Source: 2-02-FULL-66-14 sp964651335
GTDB lineage: Bacteria > Pseudomonadota > Gammaproteobacteria > Burkholderiales > SG8-39
Reading direction: 5' to 3'
Length of the DNA stretch: 64,000 nt
Assembly: GCA_964651335.1 (NCBI GenBank)
Contig: CAZYVT010000004.1
Span: 35,420-99,419, forward strand
Numbering within the stretch: position 1 is the stretch's first letter; each line of letters opens with the position of its first letter. Under the pieces are notes generated by a model that saw only the letters and a list, made by a program, of their open reading frames with translations, did not search any database and had not been told where the DNA came from. Positions 48,752 to 57,751 of the stretch are shown in pieces. The position numbers and the translations under genes are program-made.

Positions 48752-50509
48752 ATGGTCGAAGGCAGATTGCCACGCAAGCTCGCCGCGGTCCTCTACGCCG
48801 ACGTCGCCGGCTACAGCCGCCTCACCGAGCAGAACGAAGAGGAAACGCACAAGACGCTTGGCGCGTTTCTCGATCAGCTCAGCGGTTGCATCGGCGAGCA
48901 TGATGGGCGCGTGGTTCACTATGCCGGAGACGCGGTGCTCGCGGAGTTTGCGAGCGTCATGCAGGCGCTCGAATGCGCAGTGAATACGCAACGCGAGCTT
49001 GCGCGCCGAAACGAAGGCGTGCCTGAAGACCGCAGGCTTCAGTTCCGCATCGGTGTCAATCTGGGCGAGGTCATCGTCGATCGCGGCGACATTTACGGCG
49101 ATGGTGTGAATGTGGCGGCGCGCCTGGAGACGCTCGCCGACCCCGGCGGCATCTGCGTAAGCGGCTCGGTCCATGAGCAGGTCGCTGGGAAACTCGACCT
49201 CGCCTTCGAGGACATGGGCGAGCAGGCGGTCAAGAACATCTCCAAGCCGGTGCGTGCTTTCCGGGTGCGACTGGGTGCTCAGCAACCGTCGGCGCCGCGC
49301 GCCGCCGCTGCAATCGTCTCGGACAGGCCTGACAAACCGTCGGTCGCAGTATTGCCCTTCACCAACATGAGCGGCGATCCGGAGCAGGAATTCTTCGCAG
49401 ACGGCATCACCGAGGACATCATCACCGAGCTGTCGCGGTTCCGCGAGCTGTTTGTGATTTCGCGCAACTCCTCGTTCAAGTACAAGGGCAAGTCGGTCGA
49501 GGTGCAGAAGTTCGCGAAGGAACTTGGCGTGCAGTACGTGGTCGAGGGCAGCGTGCGCAAGGCGGGCAACCGGGTTCGCATCACGGTGCAGCTGATCGAT
49601 GCGGAGACCGACCGGCATCTGTGGGCGGAGCGCTACGACCGCGAGCTGGCGGACATCTTCGCCATCCAGGACGAGGTGACCACTGCCATCGTCGCAGTCC
49701 TGCCCGGACGGGTCGAGGCCGCGACGCGCGATCGTGTTGCGCGCAAGACCACCGACAACATGGCGGCATACGAGTGCGTGGCCGCGGGGAAGGTCCTGCA
49801 CCATCGCAGCAACCGCGAAGACAACCTGCGGGCGCAGCGCCTGCTCGACCGCGCCATCGAACTGGATCCTTCCTACGCGCACGGGCACGCGTGGAAAGCG
49901 TGCGTGCTCGGTCAGGCCTGGGTGCGGGGGTGGTATGCCGACCGCGAAGCGACCTTTAACCAGGTCGTCGAGGAGCTCAAGATCGCGCTCTCCCTGGACG
50001 ACAACGACAGCGACGTGCACCGCGTGCTGGCCGCGGCCAAGCTGGCGCAGGGCGAACACGACCAGGCGGCATACCACCAGCAGCGCGCGTTGAGCCTGAA
50101 TCCCAACGACGATCTGATCGTCGTGCAGCAGGGCGAATTGCTGAGCTGGATGGGGCAGGCGGACGAAGGCATCGAATGGATCCGCAAGGCGATGCGGCTC
50201 AATCCCTACCATCCGCAGCGGTTCTGGAACCACCTCGGGCGCGCGCATTTCATCGCGCGGCGCTATCAGGAGGCGCTGGAGGCGTTCAAGCATATTACGG
50301 AGCCCGATCACACTCACCACGCGTTTCTCGCCGCCTGTAACGCGTACCTGGGCAACGAAGCATCGGCAAAGGAACACGTGCGGGAGGTGCTGCTGCGGGA
50401 ACCCGGTTTTTCGGTCAACTCGTACATCGGCACGCTGCGCCACTACAAGCGGCAGAGCGACCGCGAGCACCACCAGGAGGGACTGTTGAAGGCCGGGTTG
50501 CCGGCGTAA
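48752..50509 (+). CDS. Class III adenylate cyclase-TolB-like-TPR protein
   Basis: 585 residues in three parts. The cyclase domain (~8-175) has metal aspartates in LYADVAGYSRL and YAGDAVLAEF and the GDGVNVAARL motif. A TolB-like/FlgO-type domain (~190-310) reads SVAVLPFTNMSGDPEQ, FFADGITEDIITELSRF and GVQYVVEGSVRK. The remainder (~330-575) is TPR-like helices (AYHQQRALSLNPND, AIELDPSYAHGHAWK). This architecture is common in proteobacteria. There is no membrane segment, so it should be cytosolic. It starts 15 bases after the pentapeptide gene. Confidence 0.93.
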   Translation: MVEGRLPRKLAAVLYADVAGYSRLTEQNEEETHKTLGAFLDQLSGCIGEHDGRVVHYAGDAVLAEFASVMQALECAVNTQRELARRNEGVPEDRRLQFRIGVNLGEVIVDRGDIYGDGVNVAARLETLADPGGICVSGSVHEQVAGKLDLAFEDMGEQAVKNISKPVRAFRVRLGAQQPSAPRAAAAIVSDRPDKPSVAVLPFTNMSGDPEQEFFADGITEDIITELSRFRELFVISRNSSFKYKGKSVEVQKFAKELGVQYVVEGSVRKAGNRVRITVQLIDAETDRHLWAERYDRELADIFAIQDEVTTAIVAVLPGRVEAATRDRVARKTTDNMAAYECVAAGKVLHHRSNREDNLRAQRLLDRAIELDPSYAHGHAWKACVLGQAWVRGWYADREATFNQVVEELKIALSLDDNDSDVHRVLAAAKLAQGEHDQAAYHQQRALSLNPNDDLIVVQQGELLSWMGQADEGIEWIRKAMRLNPYHPQRFWNHLGRAHFIARRYQEALEAFKHITEPDHTHHAFLAACNAYLGNEASAKEHVREVLLREPGFSVNSYIGTLRHYKRQSDREHHQEGLLKAGLPA

Positions 50510-50536
50510 GCGCCGCGCCGGCAGGCGCCAGGTCGC

Positions 50537-52084
50537 TCAGTTGACCTGCCGCTGGCGACCTTCCCAGTACGGCTTTCTCAGTTCCCGCTTCAGCAGTTTT
50601 CCGGAAGGATTGCGCGGCAGGCTGGCGACGAAGTCCACCGACTTCGGCAGCTTGTAGCCGCCGATTCGGGAGCGGGCGAATGCGATCAGTTCCGCCTCGG
50701 TCAGTTGTGCATCGGGTTTCTTCACCACGATCGCCTTTACCGCCTCGCCCCATTTGTCGTCGGGCACGCCGATCACCGCGACGTCGGCGACTGCAGGGTG
50801 CCCGAAGAGCGCGTTTTCAACTTCAGCCGGGTACACATTTTCTCCGCCCGTGACGATCATGTCCTTCACCCGATCGTAGATGTAGAGATAACCGTCTTCG
50901 TCGAGATAACCCGCATCGCCGGTGTGAAACCAGCCGTCGCGGATCGAAGCTGCGGCGGCCTGGGGCAGGTTCCAGTAGCCTTTCATGACTTGCGCGCTGC
51001 GGCATACGATTTCGCCGATCTGGCGCGGCGGCAGGGTGCGACCGGCGGTGTCGACGATCCGCAGCTCGACCCCTTCGTGCGGCTGACCGCACGATTTCAT
51101 TCGCTCGGGGCGTTCGGCGCCATGGTCCTCGGGTGGCAGGTAGGTGATCGCGCCGGTGGTTTCGGTCAGGCCGTACACCTGCGCGAAATCGCAGTCGAAT
51201 GCCTTGAGCGCGCGCTTGAGAAGATCGGAAGGGATCGGCGACGCGCCGTAGACGATCAGCTCGAGCGAGCTGAAGTCGGTCTGCGCGCACTCCGGTTGCT
51301 GCAACAGGAAAAGGATCACGGCCGGAACGAACAATGCCTTGGTGACCCGGTGACGCGGGATCGCGGCGAGGATCGTTCTTGGGTCCACTTCGCGCAGCAC
51401 GATGTTGCATGCGCCCGCATACAATCCCACCAGACCCCAGCCGCTGCCGGCGATGTGAAAGAGCGGCATGCACACGAGGTTGACATCGCTCGCGCGCCAG
51501 TGGCCCCAGCTGCCGATCGCCCGGGGAAGGAGTGCCATGAAATTCGCATGCGTGAGCTGCGCACCCTTTGGATTCCCGGTCGTGCCGCTCGTGTACATCT
51601 GCACGGCGACCGCGTCCGGCGCGAGCGCGAGCCGCGGCTCATCCGGGGCGTTGCGGTCACGCCAGCGCCGGTACGATTCCCAGCCTTCGCGGCCGCCGTC
51701 CATGGCAATCATGGAGCGAACGGTTGCGAGCTCGCCCCGGATCTGCGTTGCGAGCTTGTAATAGTCGCGGCCGACGAAGAAATGCTCCGCCTGCGCGTCG
51801 TTCACGATGTAAGCGACTTCCGGCGCGGCAAGGCGGAAATTCACCGGCACGAGGACGATTCCCGCCCGCATCGCGCCGAGCAGCAGCTCGAAAAACTCGA
51901 GCCCGTTCTTCGCCAGCAGCGCGACGCGGGTCCCCGGCTTGACACCGGCGGCAGTCAGCCCGTTTGCCACCCGGTTGGCGCGCCGATCCAGATCTGCATA
52001 GGTCAGCACCTCTTCGTCCATCGCGAGCGCCGGCGCGAGCGGGCGCTCGGCGGCGTGGCGGCGAATGATGTCGGCGAGGGTCAT
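50537..52084 (-). CDS. Fatty-acyl/aryl-CoA ligase (ANL superfamily)
   Basis: 515 residues from the ATG (MTLADIIRRHAAERP). It has YTSGTTGNPKG, the adenylate motif YGLTETTGAI, the hinge YDRVKDMIVTGGENVYP and the catalytic lysine in PSGKLLKRELR. It activates a carboxylic acid to its CoA thioester with ATP; the acid cannot be read from the sequence. It is the last gene of the minus-strand operon, 16 bases after the CoA-transferase gene. Confidence 0.92.
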   Translation of the reverse strand: MTLADIIRRHAAERPLAPALAMDEEVLTYADLDRRANRVANGLTAAGVKPGTRVALLAKNGLEFFELLLGAMRAGIVLVPVNFRLAAPEVAYIVNDAQAEHFFVGRDYYKLATQIRGELATVRSMIAMDGGREGWESYRRWRDRNAPDEPRLALAPDAVAVQMYTSGTTGNPKGAQLTHANFMALLPRAIGSWGHWRASDVNLVCMPLFHIAGSGWGLVGLYAGACNIVLREVDPRTILAAIPRHRVTKALFVPAVILFLLQQPECAQTDFSSLELIVYGASPIPSDLLKRALKAFDCDFAQVYGLTETTGAITYLPPEDHGAERPERMKSCGQPHEGVELRIVDTAGRTLPPRQIGEIVCRSAQVMKGYWNLPQAAAASIRDGWFHTGDAGYLDEDGYLYIYDRVKDMIVTGGENVYPAEVENALFGHPAVADVAVIGVPDDKWGEAVKAIVVKKPDAQLTEAELIAFARSRIGGYKLPKSVDFVASLPRNPSGKLLKRELRKPYWEGRQRQVN

Positions 52085-52100
52085 GTCCGGTCGCCGGCGC

Positions 52101-53282
52101 TCAGGCGAGTGCGACAATCCCGTCCGCCTTCAGCCGCTCGACGTCATCGGCGGAGTAGCCGAGACGCGCAAGAACCTCGCGCGTTCCTTCGCCGATCGCC
52201 GGTGGGTCGTTTCGCTGCTCCAGGCGCTCGCCGTCGAGTTCGAGCGGCAGCCGCGGAACCTTGAAGCGGGTGCCACGCGGGTCGCGCGTCTCGATCATGC
52301 CGCTGCCCGCATTGAGGTGCGGATCGTCGAACAGATCTCTCGGGCGGGTGATCGGCGCGTACGGCAGGCCGATCGCCTCGAGCTTCCTTTCCAGCTCGGC
52401 CTTGGCGTAGCGGAGAAAGATCTGTTCCAGGCGCGGCAGCAGCCAGCCGCGCTCGCGCACACGGTCGCTGTTCGTTCTGAGCCGTTCGTCCGCGGCCAGT
52501 CCGGGCTCCGCGAACTCGCGGCAAAACACTTCCCACTGCGTATCGGTGACAACTCCGACGAACAGCCGGTCCCCGTCGCGCGTGCCGAAGATGTCGTAGA
52601 TACCCCAGGCGGGCCTCTTCACCGCCATCGGCGGCGGCTCTTCTCCGGTAATCGCGAGCTGGGCCATGTGCTGTGCAACGAGGAAGGCGGTGTTCTCGAA
52701 CAGCGCGCTGCGCACCAGCTTGCCGCGCCCGCTCGACTCGCGCTCGCAAAGCGCGGCCAGAATTCCGATCGCGCCGAACATGCCGCCCATGATGTCGTTG
52801 ACCGACGCGCCGACCCGCAAGGGACGATCGGGAAGCCCCGTCATGTAGGCCAGCCCACCCATCATCTGCACGACCTCGTCGAGCGCCGGCCGGTGCTCGT
52901 AGGGGCCCGAAAGGAATCCCTTCAAGGTGCAGTACACCAGCCGGGGGTTGCGTTTGGAGAGCTCCGCATATCCCAGGCCCATCCGGTCGAGCGCGCCGGG
53001 GCGGAAGTTTTCGGTAAGGACGTCGGCGCTGTCCACGAGCTTCAGCACGATCTCGCGCCCCTCTTGCCGCTTGAGATCGACCGCAAGGCTCTTCTTGTTA
53101 CGGTTGAAAATGGGATAGAAGCCGGCGCCGGCGCCCGTCAGGCGCCGCGTGTTGTCGCCCTCCGGCGGCTCGACCTTGATGACCTCGGCGCCGAGGTCCG
53201 CGAGAACCAGCCCGCATGCCGGTCCCATGACCATGTGCGCGAACTCGACGACGCGCACGCCCTGCAAGGGCAGCCGCGTCAT
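52101..53282 (-). CDS. Class III CoA-transferase (CaiB/BaiF family)
   Basis: 393 residues. Family features: LPLQGVRVVEFAHMVMGP, LADLGAEVIKVEPPEGD, RNKKSLAVDLKRQEGR and ENFRPG; the putative catalytic Asp is in SVNDIMGGMFGA. It would move CoA between a short organic acid and an acyl-CoA. It overlaps the lyase gene by four bases. Transferase and HMG-CoA-lyase-like enzyme together suggest activation and cleavage of a branched C5-C6 acid such as a citramalate- or methylglutarate-type compound; this is inference. Confidence 0.93.
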   Translation of the reverse strand: MTRLPLQGVRVVEFAHMVMGPACGLVLADLGAEVIKVEPPEGDNTRRLTGAGAGFYPIFNRNKKSLAVDLKRQEGREIVLKLVDSADVLTENFRPGALDRMGLGYAELSKRNPRLVYCTLKGFLSGPYEHRPALDEVVQMMGGLAYMTGLPDRPLRVGASVNDIMGGMFGAIGILAALCERESSGRGKLVRSALFENTAFLVAQHMAQLAITGEEPPPMAVKRPAWGIYDIFGTRDGDRLFVGVVTDTQWEVFCREFAEPGLAADERLRTNSDRVRERGWLLPRLEQIFLRYAKAELERKLEAIGLPYAPITRPRDLFDDPHLNAGSGMIETRDPRGTRFKVPRLPLELDGERLEQRNDPPAIGEGTREVLARLGYSADDVERLKADGIVALA

Positions 53283-54187
53283 GCCGCCTGGCGGAAATTC
53301 TTCGGCAGGCCGGCGACCGGCGTATGACCGTACACCGGTTCGTCAGGCAACCCTTCGGTCAAAACATTGCGCGCCGCAAAGAGCTTTTCCAAATCGATCC
53401 CGGTGCGCACGCCCATGCTTTCGAACATGAACACGAGGTCTTCGGTGATCACGTTTCCGCTCGCGCCCGGGGCGAACGGACAGCCGCCGAGGCCGCCCAT
53501 CGAGGAATCGAACGCGCGCACGCCTTCCTCGTACGCTGCGAGGGCGTTGGCGAGGCCGAGTCCTCTCGTATCATGGAAATGCGCGCCTTCGAGCTTGTCG
53601 CCGATTTCCTTCCTGACCAGGGAAAAGATCCGTTTGACCTGGGCCGGGTTCGCGTATCCCACCGTGTCCGCGAGCGCCACGCCGTCGCAGAACTCGGCCA
53701 GCGCGGCGGCGAGCCGCAGCACGTCGCCCTCGGGTACTTCGCCCTGGAGTGTGCAGCCGAAGGCGGTCGAGACGGCGCCTTCGATCTCCGGACCGTTTCT
53801 GCCGCCGAGCGCCGCGCATTGCCTCACCTGCTCGACCATCTGCTCCGGAGTCATCCGCACGTTTGACTCGCTGTGCCTGCGCGAGGCCGAGACCGGAAAC
53901 GTGATCCTGTGCGCGCCGGCTTCGCGAGCGCGCTCGAATCCCTTCACGTTGGGTGCCAGCGCGACGACCTTTACGCCAGGGAGCGAGAGCGCGTAGCGCA
54001 CGATCTCCCCCGTGTCGGCCATCGCCGGAATCAGCTTCGGTGGCACGAACGAACCGACCTCGATTTCCTCCAGGCCGGCTGCAGCGAGCGCCCCGATCCA
54101 GCGCTTTTTCGCCTCGGTCGGCATCAGGTGCTTGGCGTTCTGCAGTCCGTCCCGCGGGCCGACTTCACAGATGTGAACGTCTCTCAT
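53279..54187 (-). CDS. Hydroxymethylglutaryl-CoA lyase family enzyme
   Basis: 302 residues. The start VHICEVGPRDGLQN and later GVALADTVGYANPAQV, HFHDTRGLGLANALAAYEEG and the cysteine signature GGLGGCPFAPGASGN are typical of HMG-CoA lyase. It cleaves (S)-3-hydroxy-3-methylglutaryl-CoA, or a close analogue, into acetyl-CoA and an oxoacid. Both ends overlap its neighbours by four bases. The neighbouring class III CoA-transferase could supply its CoA-linked substrate. Confidence 0.93.
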   Translation of the reverse strand: MRDVHICEVGPRDGLQNAKHLMPTEAKKRWIGALAAAGLEEIEVGSFVPPKLIPAMADTGEIVRYALSLPGVKVVALAPNVKGFERAREAGAHRITFPVSASRRHSESNVRMTPEQMVEQVRQCAALGGRNGPEIEGAVSTAFGCTLQGEVPEGDVLRLAAALAEFCDGVALADTVGYANPAQVKRIFSLVRKEIGDKLEGAHFHDTRGLGLANALAAYEEGVRAFDSSMGGLGGCPFAPGASGNVITEDLVFMFESMGVRTGIDLEKLFAARNVLTEGLPDEPVYGHTPVAGLPKNFRQAA

Positions 54188-55362
54188 GGCGTCATTCTAG
54201 TCCGCTCGATGTGCGCGAGGGCGAAACCGCACGCAGCTGCGCAGGCAGCGAAGGCAAGCATGAGCGGGAGCGAAGCCGCCCAGCCGAGCCGCGCCGCGAT
54301 CCAGGCGACCAGGATCGGGGAAACGAACTGCGTGAGCTGCGACGCCTGCATGACCATGCCGTTCGTGGTGGCGATATGCTGCGGCGAGCGCGCCAGCGCT
54401 GCGACGCCGGAAAACACCGCCGTCGGAATGACGCCGCCGAAAAACGAGAACGCCAGGCAGCTCGCGTAACGACCCCAGTCCGGGAGAACGTCGAGGAACG
54501 CGCCGGCGGCCGCGAGTGCCTGGATGCAGCTCGCAAGCGCGATCATTCGTGAACGCTGCGCACCGTGTGCCATCAGCCAGCCCCCGAGGAGCACGCCCGG
54601 CACGTTGACGCCGACCCAGAGGGCCGTCAGCAGCGCGCCATGCAGGGCGGATCCGCCGCGTTCGCTGACGACGAACGTGGGGAGCCAGGTCATGAATGCC
54701 GCCCACTGTGCGACGTAGCCAGCAAACGACAGGCACAGCAGCAGGCTCGCCGGATGCGTCAGCGACTCCCGCCCCAGTCGGAGCAAACCCACGGAGCTCT
54801 GTGAGGCCTGCGGCGGCATAGCGCGCGCTACGAGCACGAAGCAGGCGATGCTGGCAGCCGACAGCGAGATCCAGAGGCTGCGCCAGTCGAATACCGCGAG
54901 CGCCACCGATGCGGCGAGCATGGCGAGACACCCCCCGGCGGGCATGTAGCAGCTCCACAGCGCCATGGCCTTGGGGCGGTCGGCGCTCGTGACGGCGTGT
55001 GCGGTCAGAGCCACACCTGCCACGGTCATCATGATGAATCCGGCGCCTTCCAGGAAGCGCGACAGGAGCAGCAGCCCGTATCCGGGCGCAAGCGCGCCGA
55101 GAAGACCGCCTGCGGCCATCAGCGCAAGCCCGCCTAGGGCGATGCGCTTGTGTCCGAAGCGGTCGGAGAGGACGCCGGCGAACATGCCGACGAGGCCACC
55201 CAGGGCGTTGAGCGTCGTGGCGAGGTAACCGGTCTCGACCAGCGTAAGGCCGAAGTCGGCGCGCAGTACCGGAAGGGCGGGCGGGACTTTGCCGATATAA
55301 GCGCCGGCGACCAGTCCGCCTGCAAACACCGCCCAGACCGCCCGCCAATCGGACGCGGTCAG
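54184..55362 (-). CDS. Major facilitator superfamily transporter
   Basis: ~392 residues with about twelve membrane segments. MFS loop motif: GMFAGVLSDRFGHKRIALGG between helices 2 and 3; GGVIPTAVFSGVAAL is in the second half. Its position between fumarase and the lyase gene suggests it imports the acid this operon degrades. The start is uncertain: there is no ATG near the expected N-terminus. A CTG overlapping the fumarase stop (used here) or a GTG at 55329 could serve. A longer frame continues through the fumarase gene and is not coding. Confidence 0.85.
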   Translation of the reverse strand: MTASDWRAVWAVFAGGLVAGAYIGKVPPALPVLRADFGLTLVETGYLATTLNALGGLVGMFAGVLSDRFGHKRIALGGLALMAAGGLLGALAPGYGLLLLSRFLEGAGFIMMTVAGVALTAHAVTSADRPKAMALWSCYMPAGGCLAMLAASVALAVFDWRSLWISLSAASIACFVLVARAMPPQASQSSVGLLRLGRESLTHPASLLLCLSFAGYVAQWAAFMTWLPTFVVSERGGSALHGALLTALWVGVNVPGVLLGGWLMAHGAQRSRMIALASCIQALAAAGAFLDVLPDWGRYASCLAFSFFGGVIPTAVFSGVAALARSPQHIATTNGMVMQASQLTQFVSPILVAWIAARLGWAASLPLMLAFAACAAACGFALAHIERTRMTP

Positions 55363-56885
55363 GCGGCCGTGACCGGCAGCTTCAGCTCGACGATCTTCCG
55401 CTGCCACTCGGTCGGGCCACTCTGGTGCACGGAGTTGCCGCCCGAATCCACCGCGACGGTAACCGGCATGTTCCGGACATCGAACTCGTAAATCGCCTCC
55501 ATCCCGAGATCCTCGAAGGCGACAACGCGCGCTTTGCGGATCGCCTTGGCGACGAGATATGCGGCACCGCCCACGGCCATGAGATATGCGGCCTTGTGTT
55601 TGCGGATCGCGTCGATCGCAACCGGCCCGCGTTCGGCCTTTCCGATCATCGCGACGAGACCCGTCTGCGCCAGCATCGCCTCGGTGAACTTGTCCATGCG
55701 CGTGGCCGTGGTAGGGCCTGCCGGACCCACCACTTCGTTCCCCACCGGATCCACGGGCCCGACGTAATAGATCACGCGATTGGTGAAGTCCACGGGAAGT
55801 CTTTGGCCGCGCGCCAGCATGTCCTCGATTCGCTTGTGCGCGGCGTCGCGCCCGGTGAACATCTTTCCGGAGAGCAACAGCCGCTCCCCGGGCTTCCACG
55901 AAACGACCTCCTGGCGCGTGAGCGCATCCAGATCCACCGGGCGCGCATTCGCATCCGGACGCCAGGTGACCTGCGGCCAGTCCGAGAGGCTCGGGGCGTC
56001 GAAATTCGCCGGACCGGAGCCGTCCAGCACGAAGTGCACATGGCGCGTCGCGGCGCAGTTCGGGATCATCGCCACGGGCAAATTTGCCGCATGCGTGGGA
56101 TAGGTGAGGATTTTCACGTCGAGCACGGTGGACAGGCCGCCGAGCCCCTGCGCGCCGATGCCGAGCGCATTGACCTTGTCGTAGAGTTCGATGCGCAGCT
56201 CTTCGAGCCCGCTCTTCGGGCCGCGCGCCTTCAGCTCGGCCATGTCGATCGGCTCCATGAGCGCTTGCTTCGCCATCAGCATGGCCTTCTCGGCGGTACC
56301 GCCAATGCCGATACCGAGCATTCCGGGAGGGCACCAGCCCGCGCCCATGGTCGGCACGGTTTTCAGCACCCATTCCACGATCGAATCCGAGGGATTGAGC
56401 ATGATGAACTTGGACTTCGCCTCGGAGCCGCCGCCCTTCGCAGCGACGTCCACTGCAACGGTATCCCCCGGCACCAGATGCATGTGGATCACTGCAGGAG
56501 TGTTGTCGCGCGTATTCCTGCGTGTGAATGCGGGATCGTCCAGCACGGAGGCCCGTAGCTTGTTGTCCGGGTGCAGGTACGCGCCGCGCACGCCCTCGTT
56601 CACCGCGTCGTCGAGCGAACCGGAAAAGCCCTCGAATCTTGCCTCCATCCCGATTCGCATGAACACATTGACGATGCCTGTGTCCTGGCAAATCGGGCGA
56701 TGGCCTTCGGCGCACAGGCGCGAGTTGGTGAGAATCTGCGCGATCGCGTCCTTCGCGGCGGGCGACTGCTCGCGCTCGTACGCGCGGCCGAGGGCACGGA
56801 TGTAATCGATCGGGTGATAATAGGAGATGAACTGCAGGGCGTCGGCAACGCTCTGCACCAGATGTTCCCGTTTGATCGTAGCCAT
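55359..56885 (-). CDS. fumA: Class I (iron-sulfur) fumarate hydratase
   Basis: 508 residues, single-chain class I fumarase of the FumA type. The ATG before ATIKREHLVQ is chosen. Cluster-binding regions are visible: RPICQDTGIVNVF, MIPNCAATRH and the GWCPPGMLG area. VGPVDPVGNEVVGPAGPTTATR and VDSGGNSVHQSGP are C-terminal beta-subunit motifs. It converts fumarate to malate using a 4Fe-4S cluster. It is the first gene of the minus-strand operon with the MFS transporter, whose start overlaps its stop. Confidence 0.95.
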   Translation of the reverse strand: MATIKREHLVQSVADALQFISYYHPIDYIRALGRAYEREQSPAAKDAIAQILTNSRLCAEGHRPICQDTGIVNVFMRIGMEARFEGFSGSLDDAVNEGVRGAYLHPDNKLRASVLDDPAFTRRNTRDNTPAVIHMHLVPGDTVAVDVAAKGGGSEAKSKFIMLNPSDSIVEWVLKTVPTMGAGWCPPGMLGIGIGGTAEKAMLMAKQALMEPIDMAELKARGPKSGLEELRIELYDKVNALGIGAQGLGGLSTVLDVKILTYPTHAANLPVAMIPNCAATRHVHFVLDGSGPANFDAPSLSDWPQVTWRPDANARPVDLDALTRQEVVSWKPGERLLLSGKMFTGRDAAHKRIEDMLARGQRLPVDFTNRVIYYVGPVDPVGNEVVGPAGPTTATRMDKFTEAMLAQTGLVAMIGKAERGPVAIDAIRKHKAAYLMAVGGAAYLVAKAIRKARVVAFEDLGMEAIYEFDVRNMPVTVAVDSGGNSVHQSGPTEWQRKIVELKLPVTAA

Positions 56886-57062
56886 GGCCGCCTCGGTGAG
56901 CGAATAAATGTAGCATACGGGCTGTGCCCCGCGTCTGGCGTGCAAGTTCTTGATCTGGTAATCTTATTCGTGCCGTCGGGGCACCCGGGCGTAAGCGCCC
57001 TGTAAGGGTGTGCCAACACAATCGCGCGGTCACCCAAAGGCAGGTTTCGGAGGAGGTCAGTC

Positions 57063-57461
57063 ATGTCGTCCACGATCGAATCGGTGCTGCACGAAACGCG
57101 CCTTTTTCCGCCCTCGCCCGAATTCGTCCAGCAGGCCAACGTTTCCGGCATCGAGGCGTGTCGCGATCTGTGCGCAGAGGCCGAGCGAGTGCTCATCACC
57201 ATGCCGATGTCGATCGAGGTCGTGGAGGCGAGGCAGGCGTGCGCCCGTATCGGTGCTACGAATTGCGTCGTGTTCGGCGGCTTCTCGGCGAAGATCCTGC
57301 CGGAGCGGATCGTCGATGCCGGCGCCACCGAGGTGATCACCGTCGACGGGCAGTTCCGCGGCGGACGCGAGATCCCCCTCAAGACGGTGATCGACGAAGC
57401 ATTCGCCCTGGGGGGCTGCGAGACGGTGCGCCGTGATCGTTGCGCCGGCTTGCTGGAGTAG
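57063..57461 (+). pseudogene. acs: Acetyl-CoA synthetase relic with internal deletion
   Basis: 132 residues. Residues 1-43 (STIESVLHETRLFPPSPEF, QQANVSGIEA) are the usual start of acetyl-CoA synthetase. From residue 44 the sequence jumps to a mid-protein segment (ITMPMSIEVVEARQACARIG, VVFGGFSAKILPERI, EVITVDGQFRGGREIPLKT) normally found ~100 residues further on. It stops soon after; the whole catalytic part is missing, so no enzyme is made. The ribosome site GGAGG before the ATG remains. The join keeps the reading frame, as in the zapE relic. Confidence 0.88.
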
Positions 57462-57475
57462 AATCCGCGTCCTTT

Positions 57476-57566
57476 GGAGAGATGGCCGAGCGGCTGAAGG
57501 CGCACGCTTGGAAAGCGTGTATACGTTGATAGCGTATCGTGGGTTCGAATCCCACTCTCTCCGCCA
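57476..57566 (+). tRNA. tRNA-Ser (anticodon GGA)
   Basis: A class II tRNA of 91 bases with CCA encoded. The acceptor GGAGAGA pairs with TCTCTCC. The anticodon stem CACGC/GCGTG holds loop TTGGAAA with anticodon GGA. A long variable arm follows, and the T arm is GTGGGTTCGAATCCCAC. A TAGAAT box at 57459-57464 lies just upstream at -10 distance. Confidence 0.97.
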
Positions 57567-57590
57567 GCCATACTCGGAAGCGCAGACTAC

Positions 57591-57685
57591 GGCGGGCCTC
57601 CCCGCGTTGCAGTCCGGTGAATCTGGTCAGGTCCGGAAGGAAGCAGCCACAGCCGGATCCTGCAAGTGCCGGGGTCAGGCTCGCC
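57591..57685 (+). ncRNA. ffs: Signal recognition particle 4.5S RNA
   Basis: The SRP core GGTCAGGTCCGGAAGGAAGC and the matching GCAGCCACAGCCGGATCC strand are present. The ends GGCGGGCCT and AGGCTCGCC pair to close the hairpin. It binds Ffh to target membrane proteins. The location between tRNA-Ser and dnaX is typical. Confidence 0.95.
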
Positions 57686-57698
57686 ACCACAGGCGATC

Positions 57699-57727
57699 GA
57701 GGGGGGATTGAAAAGCAATCCCCCCTC
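57699..57727 (+). terminator. Strong hairpin after 4.5S RNA, possible terminator
   Basis: A 12-bp perfect stem (GAGGGGGGATTG / CAATCCCCCCTC) with a five-base loop lies 13 bases after the SRP RNA. No T run follows, so it may be an RNA 3'-end or processing structure and not an intrinsic terminator. It sits 24 bases before the dnaX start. Confidence 0.55.
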
Positions 57728-57751
57728 GGAACCCCCTGATAAAATCTGTGC

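Noticed and set aside
47915..50473. An 852-codon open frame on the minus strand opposite the pentapeptide and cyclase genes
   Set aside because: It is the antisense of two well-supported genes; the translation is low-complexity and shows no domain. GC-rich coding DNA often leaves such frames open.
54184..57033. A 949-codon open frame on the minus strand covering the MFS gene and continuing through fumarase
   Set aside because: Only the part up to ~55362 shows membrane-transporter sequence. The remainder is an arginine/glycine-rich shadow of the fumarase gene in another frame.
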